This document shows, one piece after another, positions 59,672 to 64,000 of a DNA stretch of 64,000 bases. A model generated the notes under the pieces. That model was not told the DNA's origin. It saw only the letters and a program-made list of their open reading frames with translations, and did not search any database. The DNA is from Candidatus Poribacteria bacterium (GTDB lineage: Bacteria; Poribacteria; WGA-4E; WGA-3G). The stretch covers positions 486,827 through 550,826 of the forward strand of contig JAJEIE010000027.1 of the NCBI GenBank assembly GCA_022827625.1. Reading direction: 5' to 3'. How positions within the stretch are numbered: position 1 is the first letter of the stretch; every line of letters begins with the position of its first letter. A program made the position numbers and the translations under genes.

Positions 59672-62572
59672 CTATTCTGCTGCAAGCGGAAGGTGGAATA
59701 GCCCACGTCCATTAACAGCGCTATAGAGCTTATCTTTAATGATGGCGAGAGAAATCACTTCATTTACAGCTTCTGAAGAGATCTTTTGCCATCGGTTACG
59801 AATATCCAAACAATAAATGCCGGTGTCGCCGGTCCCATAAACTTTTATGCCGTCCGTAGCAAATCTATCTATGATGGGACGCGCACCCGCGCTATCGGTT
59901 AGCACGCGCCAATGTGCGCCGGTTTGTGAAACTAAGACCCCTTCGTCTGTTGAAACGTAGAGGGTTGATCCTATAAAGGTTATCTCTTTGAAGTGCGTGA
60001 AACGCAGCGGTAAGCTGGATGTAATGTCTCGCCAACTGTGTCCTTCATCAAGCGATTGAAACAACCTGCCATCTCGTTGACCTACATAGATAGTTTCACC
60101 CGAAACCGCCGTTTTGAATCCACCTCTGTATTTCCCACCATTCCAGTGATCATGCCCTTCACTCGTGTCTGCCAATCCCGTATATGTCCACTCTGGATCA
60201 CCGACTTTCCATTTGAAGAGTCCTCTTTGGTATTCCACGTAAAATGCATCGCTGCCGGCTGCAGCTGTCTCACCTTGCAGCCGAGTTATGGCGTAAGGTG
60301 CATCAATTTGCATCCGAGCGATCGCATAAGCAGAATTTGTTTTCCGATCAAAAAGCGGGACACCTTGAACAGGGATTAGCATGTCGCCATCTGTAGATAA
60401 ACGGAAAATTTGGAACGCCTCTGCTTCAGATGAAACGAAATAAAGTGTGTTTCCAACAACCGCAAACTTTGACTCATAAGCGAGTTTCGTCCTGGGGTTA
60501 AGCACGCTTCCCTCTCCATCAACCGGAACTTTTTTCCAAGACACGCCCGCGTCAATTGATTGATAAACCTCATAACCAGTATGTGCGTATAACCTGTTGT
60601 TGAACGCAACTAAATCCACTATGTGCATCCCTATTATCCCATTCATAAATGGGTGCCATGACTCACCACCGTCAGTCGTGCGATGAATGCCCCATACACT
60701 GGCTTTGTAATACGTTTTTTCATTCACCATCACTGCTGGAAGGCTACTACGCCGCACCCAATTCTGGTCGCTTCTAAGTTGTGTCCAAGTTTGTCCACCA
60801 TCTGTTGAACGAGATTGATCGTACCCCAGTGCTAAGAGCGTTTTACCGGCAGCTAAAACCGTTATACCCGCATGGGCATGCGTAAGTCTGTATTGACTTC
60901 CATGTCTTATTTCTATCCACGAAGCCCCTAAGTCAGCTGAATGGAAAATCTTGACTGGATGCGAACGCTTACCCTTCGTTGCCTCATATTGTTCTGATCG
61001 AGTTAATCTCACCAACAGCTCGGAACCTGTTCCAACATAAAGATTGTTTCCAGACACTGCCAAAGAACAGACGGCTCCTGATGTATCCAGCGGTAGTTTT
61101 TTCCAAGTGTCTGAATCAAGACGATAGAGACCAATGTCTGTCCCGGCGAACACTGTTTTTCCAACAGCAGCGAGTGTCGAAACTTTTTCAGCTGTCAACC
61201 CATAGTTAAAAGGCTGCCATTGTGTGCCCCCGTCTATAGATCGGAAAATCCCTTCATCTTTAAGCGCAAGATACATCGTTCTATCTGCTTGCGAGCTGCG
61301 AGCATGCGTCGCCTCTGTGATGATGAGTCCAACAGCATCTCCGTTGGGTCGGGGACCCAGTGTTTGCCACGTCTCGCCGTTATCATCTGAAGTAAATATC
61401 TCGTCTGTAGAAACAATATAAAGCACTCCGTCATGCGCCGCCATCGGTATTCGAGATTCACCAATAGGGATACTGGCATTGACGTGCGTCCATGCGGTTG
61501 CATCTGCTGATAATCTGTAAATTCCTGTTGATGCAGCAGCATAGACAGTCCCTTCAGGTGTAGCGAAGAGATCGCGGATATAACCCGCTGGCGGTCCTTT
61601 TCCCTGCGTCCACTGTGAGGTAGAGAGTGTGGCATGATCCTCCGATGTAACAGATGCTGTCACATCAGAAACTTGCGGACTGCTCCCACTGCTCTTGCCG
61701 GGTGTCGCAGCGCGACCGAATTGGTTTCGCACAGCCGGTTTCACCGCAACATTAAGGACGATAGGCGCGTCAACGATTTCAACCGTCCGTTCAGATTCCG
61801 CCTCGAAACTGTACGGTTTCTGAAACCGCGCCAGGATTTGGTTACTTGCCCCGAGCATCAATAGAACCAAAACTGCCGTCGTTCCAAGAGCCATCCACGG
61901 CAACAACGGTTTTCCAACTGGAGGTGCTGCTGGGTTGATGTCAGCGACCCGCCGCAGGATACGCTCGGTTACGTGGGCGGGGAACGGGATACCTCCGAGT
62001 GTCTCGCGAACCAAGAACTCTTCCCCTTGATCCTGTAAACGCTTTATGCCGCGGCGGAGCCGACTCTTAATCGTATTTACAGATACACCTAAAAATTTTC
62101 CAATTTCCTTCGCCGTCATTTCTCCGAGATAGTGAAGTGTAACCACCGTGCGTTCGCTCTCTGGTAGCCGTGCCAGCAGCTTTTTTACCTGTTCATAGCG
62201 ATGTTCCTTAACCTCCATCTCCCGCTGTTCCGATACATAACGTGTATAAGAGGATTTATCGATTTCTGCCATAGGTGTACCCTCCAGCGATTGCATCGCA
62301 GATTTGTTCTTTTGGAGCCATCTCAGACAGAGTCGATTGGCAATGACGTAAGCCCATCCCGCGAACTGGTTCGGATTTTTGAGTTTCGCGAGGTTCTTAT
62401 ATGCCTGGAAGAAAGTGTCTTGAGTAATCTCTTCAGCAGCGTGAAAATCACCAACCTTCCGCCACGCGAGGGCGTGAATACTCTTTTGGTGTTTTCGGAC
62501 TAAGGCACTGAATGCCGTATCGTCGCCTGATAAAATGCTATGAATCAACTGAACATCGTCTTCTTTTTCCAT
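59672..62572 (-). CDS. ECF sigma factor fused through a membrane segment to an Asp-box (BNR) propeller
   Basis: The 966-residue protein starts as an ECF sigma-70 factor: region 2 about residues 10-90 (AWRKVGDFHAAEEITQDTFF, KLKNPNQFAGWAYVIANR) and region 4 about 128-182 (LPESERTVVTLHYLGE, VNTIKSRLRRGIKRLQ). Residues about 225-246 are a membrane span (WMALGTTAVLVLLMLGA). The rest, about 700 residues, has at least seven Asp-boxes of the S-x-D-x-G-x-x-W type (SDDNGETW, SIDGGTQW, STDGGQTW, TTDGGESW, SIDAGVSW, SLDEGHSW, SADLGASW). The layout predicts a cytoplasmic sigma factor tied to an extracytoplasmic propeller. No separate anti-sigma gene is adjacent. The function is inferred. Confidence 0.88.
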   Translation of the reverse strand: MEKEDDVQLIHSILSGDDTAFSALVRKHQKSIHALAWRKVGDFHAAEEITQDTFFQAYKNLAKLKNPNQFAGWAYVIANRLCLRWLQKNKSAMQSLEGTPMAEIDKSSYTRYVSEQREMEVKEHRYEQVKKLLARLPESERTVVTLHYLGEMTAKEIGKFLGVSVNTIKSRLRRGIKRLQDQGEEFLVRETLGGIPFPAHVTERILRRVADINPAAPPVGKPLLPWMALGTTAVLVLLMLGASNQILARFQKPYSFEAESERTVEIVDAPIVLNVAVKPAVRNQFGRAATPGKSSGSSPQVSDVTASVTSEDHATLSTSQWTQGKGPPAGYIRDLFATPEGTVYAAASTGIYRLSADATAWTHVNASIPIGESRIPMAAHDGVLYIVSTDEIFTSDDNGETWQTLGPRPNGDAVGLIITEATHARSSQADRTMYLALKDEGIFRSIDGGTQWQPFNYGLTAEKVSTLAAVGKTVFAGTDIGLYRLDSDTWKKLPLDTSGAVCSLAVSGNNLYVGTGSELLVRLTRSEQYEATKGKRSHPVKIFHSADLGASWIEIRHGSQYRLTHAHAGITVLAAGKTLLALGYDQSRSTDGGQTWTQLRSDQNWVRRSSLPAVMVNEKTYYKASVWGIHRTTDGGESWHPFMNGIIGMHIVDLVAFNNRLYAHTGYEVYQSIDAGVSWKKVPVDGEGSVLNPRTKLAYESKFAVVGNTLYFVSSEAEAFQIFRLSTDGDMLIPVQGVPLFDRKTNSAYAIARMQIDAPYAITRLQGETAAAGSDAFYVEYQRGLFKWKVGDPEWTYTGLADTSEGHDHWNGGKYRGGFKTAVSGETIYVGQRDGRLFQSLDEGHSWRDITSSLPLRFTHFKEITFIGSTLYVSTDEGVLVSQTGAHWRVLTDSAGARPIIDRFATDGIKVYGTGDTGIYCLDIRNRWQKISSEAVNEVISLAIIKDKLYSAVNGRGLFHLPLAAE

Positions 62573-62738
62573 CGGAACACTCCATGACTGCGGTACGCGA
62601 TAGCAAACTGAGATACTTAAATTTAAAGCATTGCTTTGTTATCCTGTTGTTAAAGATACAATTTTAAGGCGGAAAAGGTGCATAATCTGCATTTTTACCT
62701 AAAAAACGGCGAGAATATCCTTTGCGGCAGATTACAAC

Positions 62739-62869
62739 ATTATTGTAAAGCCCATAATTAATTGGACACTCCTATCGTACCGCAAACTGTTAGTTTGCGT
62801 GCTGGTCCCTATACACAAACTAACAGTTTGTGCTACAAGTGTTTACATATTTTCGGGCTTTACTATAAA
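62739..62869 (-). mobile_element. MITE-like element, copy 3 (reverse orientation)
   Basis: ATTATTGTAAAGCCC at the left and GGGCTTTACTATAAA at the right form 15 bp inverted repeats. The interior has CGCAAACTGTTAGTTTGCG and CACAAACTAACAGTTTGTG, the same two palindromes as copy 2 in reverse order. It is 131 bp long, in the 450-base gap before the sigma-fusion gene. I saw no gene in the gap. Confidence 0.82.
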
Positions 62870-62920
62870 CGCTATTCTGGGCAGAAGGGTTGACGTAACC
62901 AGAGGTTGTTCGTACGCGAA

Positions 62921-62967
62921 ACAGCCAAGCCCTGAAGAATTTTTAATTCCTACAACGACTTGGCTGT
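62921..62967. terminator. Long-loop hairpin, possible terminator
   Basis: ACAGCCAAG pairs with CTTGGCTGT (nine base pairs), and the loop contains a second small inverted repeat (GAATT..AATTC). It lies 56 bases beyond the stop of the minus-strand gene at 63023. T tracts are weak on the minus strand, so terminator activity is uncertain. Confidence 0.4.
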
Positions 62968-63022
62968 AATTGCAAAATGGGATTTTATTTTTTTATGGTT
63001 TTGGTTTACTCGCTAAGGATAC

Positions 63023-63460
63023 TTAATCTTTTTGTAGCCAAAAAGTTAGCATCATAGCACCTGCTCCAACAACAGTTATAGTAGGATAATACCACCATAA
63101 GAATCGGTTGCGTTTTTTTTCGAGGGCTTTCCTTTGCTGTTGGATAATCGAAATTGCTCTGTTTGCCCTCTCAAGGGACGCAGGATCGTAGTTGACTAAC
63201 ATCCAGCGTTTAACGAACAATTCGTCCTCAGTCAGTTTGCGAATTTCAGCCTGCCATTCGTCTAACGGTGTTAGCCAACGTCCAAAAGAGGTAACACCTA
63301 TTACAACAAGGGTTGGGAGTCCAGTGAGAAATCTGCTTTCTTCACGGGGTGGTGGATTACTTGCGATTTCAATTGGAGTGGCAACTGAAATATTCGCCAA
63401 TAGCATAGCAAATATTACCGTCCAAATTAAGGCAAAGCGCGGTACAAATGCTGAAGTCAT
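63023..63460 (-). CDS. Hypothetical two-span membrane protein
   Basis: The 145-residue protein has a signal-like N-terminus (FALIWTVIFAMLLANISVA), a middle region (RFLTGLPTLVVIGVTSFGRW) that may be a second hydrophobic segment, a basic/acidic helical region (ANRAISIIQQQRKALEKKR) and a last membrane span (YYPTITVVGAGAMMLTFWLQ). No family was recognised. AGGAGAG precedes the ATG and the stop of the upstream gene is eight bases away, so the two are likely one transcript. Confidence 0.6.
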   Translation of the reverse strand: MTSAFVPRFALIWTVIFAMLLANISVATPIEIASNPPPREESRFLTGLPTLVVIGVTSFGRWLTPLDEWQAEIRKLTEDELFVKRWMLVNYDPASLERANRAISIIQQQRKALEKKRNRFLWWYYPTITVVGAGAMMLTFWLQKD

Positions 63461-63468
63461 AATCTCTC

Positions 63469-64000
63469 CTATGGTTCTTCTATGAAGAAATCACCATTGA
63501 TCCATTTCAGGAACGCATCGGTATTCGTGAAATTATTGAGAATCTCCGCCGTTAATGCGGGGTTACGGAGGGCAACCCATAAGATTCCATCATTTTTCCC
63601 ATGTTTTTCAAACTGCTCTTGTATGAAAAGTGTATCAACTCTTTCGGTTTCTCTGACGAAATCGTCAATAGTGCTGACAAAGTTTTCCTCTGGAAAATGT
63701 AATTTCCTCCAAGCCTTCACGTTTTTTTCATTAAGGATCCCTAACTTTTTTTCCAAGACAGCAAATATAGCCTCAAGAATATTTCCGCCGAGTAACATCT
63801 GATATTGCATCGCATTCGCACAGCGGAACTGCAAGGTTATTTGATGCATAATGGCTATATCTGTTTCGTTGGGGTTCTTGATAAATTCCTTCAAAAAAGG
63901 TGTGTATCTTTCTGGATCAGGCTGTGCCACGTCGAGGTACGCTGCTAATGTTTTGAACGGTTTTTCTGTTCGATATTCTTGGGTGAGAAAATCCAAATAT
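63469..64000 (-). CDS. Hypothetical protein, 5' end beyond the window
   Basis: The frame is open to the right edge; the TTG at 63996 is probably internal. The visible 175 or more residues are mostly alpha-helical and soluble (TLAAYLDVAQPDPERYTPFL, VLEKKLGILNEKNVKAWRKL, GILWVALRNPALTAEILNNF). No signal peptide, span or family was recognised. It ends eight bases before the ATG of the membrane protein gene that follows on the minus strand. Confidence 0.6.
   Translation of the reverse strand, partial: YLDFLTQEYRTEKPFKTLAAYLDVAQPDPERYTPFLKEFIKNPNETDIAIMHQITLQFRCANAMQYQMLLGGNILEAIFAVLEKKLGILNEKNVKAWRKLHFPEENFVSTIDDFVRETERVDTLFIQEQFEKHGKNDGILWVALRNPALTAEILNNFTNTDAFLKWINGDFFIEEP

Overview
The window looks like a chromosomal segment of an uncultivated, Gram-negative-type bacterium, most likely a member of Candidatus Poribacteria or a close relative. 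This is inference. It rests on secreted proteins that end in a FlgD/T9SS-like domain opening with the motif NYPNP(F/L)NPETWIPYQLA next to dockerin-like repeats, on many secreted beta-propeller proteins, on lptF/lptG (an outer membrane), and on a high load of short intergenic repeats and toxin-antitoxin (TA) remnants. One tRNA (Ala, anticodon GGC) and no rRNA or CRISPR array were seen.

Layout. 1-2.8 kb: the 3' end of aroA, then two PIN-like TA loci (DUF433/DUF5615, and a TPR protein carrying a UPF0175 antitoxin domain followed by DUF3368). 3-7 kb: a 1285-residue secreted glycosidase-like protein with dockerin and sorting domains, and an orphan HicB. 7.3-12.2 kb (minus strand): a HEAT-domain DNA methyltransferase, a CfrBI-like restriction endonuclease, tsaB, a CopG-type antitoxin and a flippase, packed like one operon. 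12.2-21.6 kb: SirB1-like protein, tRNA-Ala, a Spy-like protein, a Ski2/HelY-type helicase, a GNAT/HEAT-lipoprotein/PDZ-HEAT-lipoprotein/phosphoesterase run, a cupin and a TrpF-like protein. 21.8-29.1 kb: a nitrogen region with two DUF6733-like envelope proteins, two Amt ammonium transporters and a perfect sigma-54 promoter match, interrupted by a coiled-coil gene and a glycosyltransferase. 29.2-39.4 kb: alpha/beta hydrolase, a PD-(D/E)XK-like protein, orphan HTH antitoxin, purD, a RelA-RIS-like/DUF2250 regulator, a VWA protein, SDR, a LarE-like fragment, polyprenyl synthetase and a LacD-like aldolase. 40-48 kb: lptF-lptG, an ICMT-like methyltransferase, small membrane proteins, epimerase, Rieske ferredoxin and gamma-glutamyltransferase. 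48.5-54.6 kb: nusB, two NHL-propeller proteins, a second PD-(D/E)XK paralogue, a His-rich NicO metal exporter and an NADP-dependent dehydrogenase. 54.6-62.6 kb: four consecutive minus-strand beta-propeller genes, headed by an ECF sigma factor fused through a membrane segment to an Asp-box (BNR) domain. The end holds two genes of unknown function.

Three kinds of short repeat lie between genes. One is a 131-135 bp MITE-like element with 15 bp terminal inverted repeats (three copies, plus solitary internal palindromes). The second is a heptamer-rich TTATCAGTTGTCGGT-type inverted repeat (five copies, two abutting start codons that have no visible ribosome binding site). The third has GGACTTAC ends.

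The strongest candidates for something undescribed are the membrane-tethered sigma factor/propeller fusion with its propeller gene cluster, the TPR-UPF0175 antitoxin fusion with its DUF3368 toxin, and the HEAT-methyltransferase/CfrBI-like restriction system coupled to tsaB. All functional calls come from reading motifs; no database search was run.
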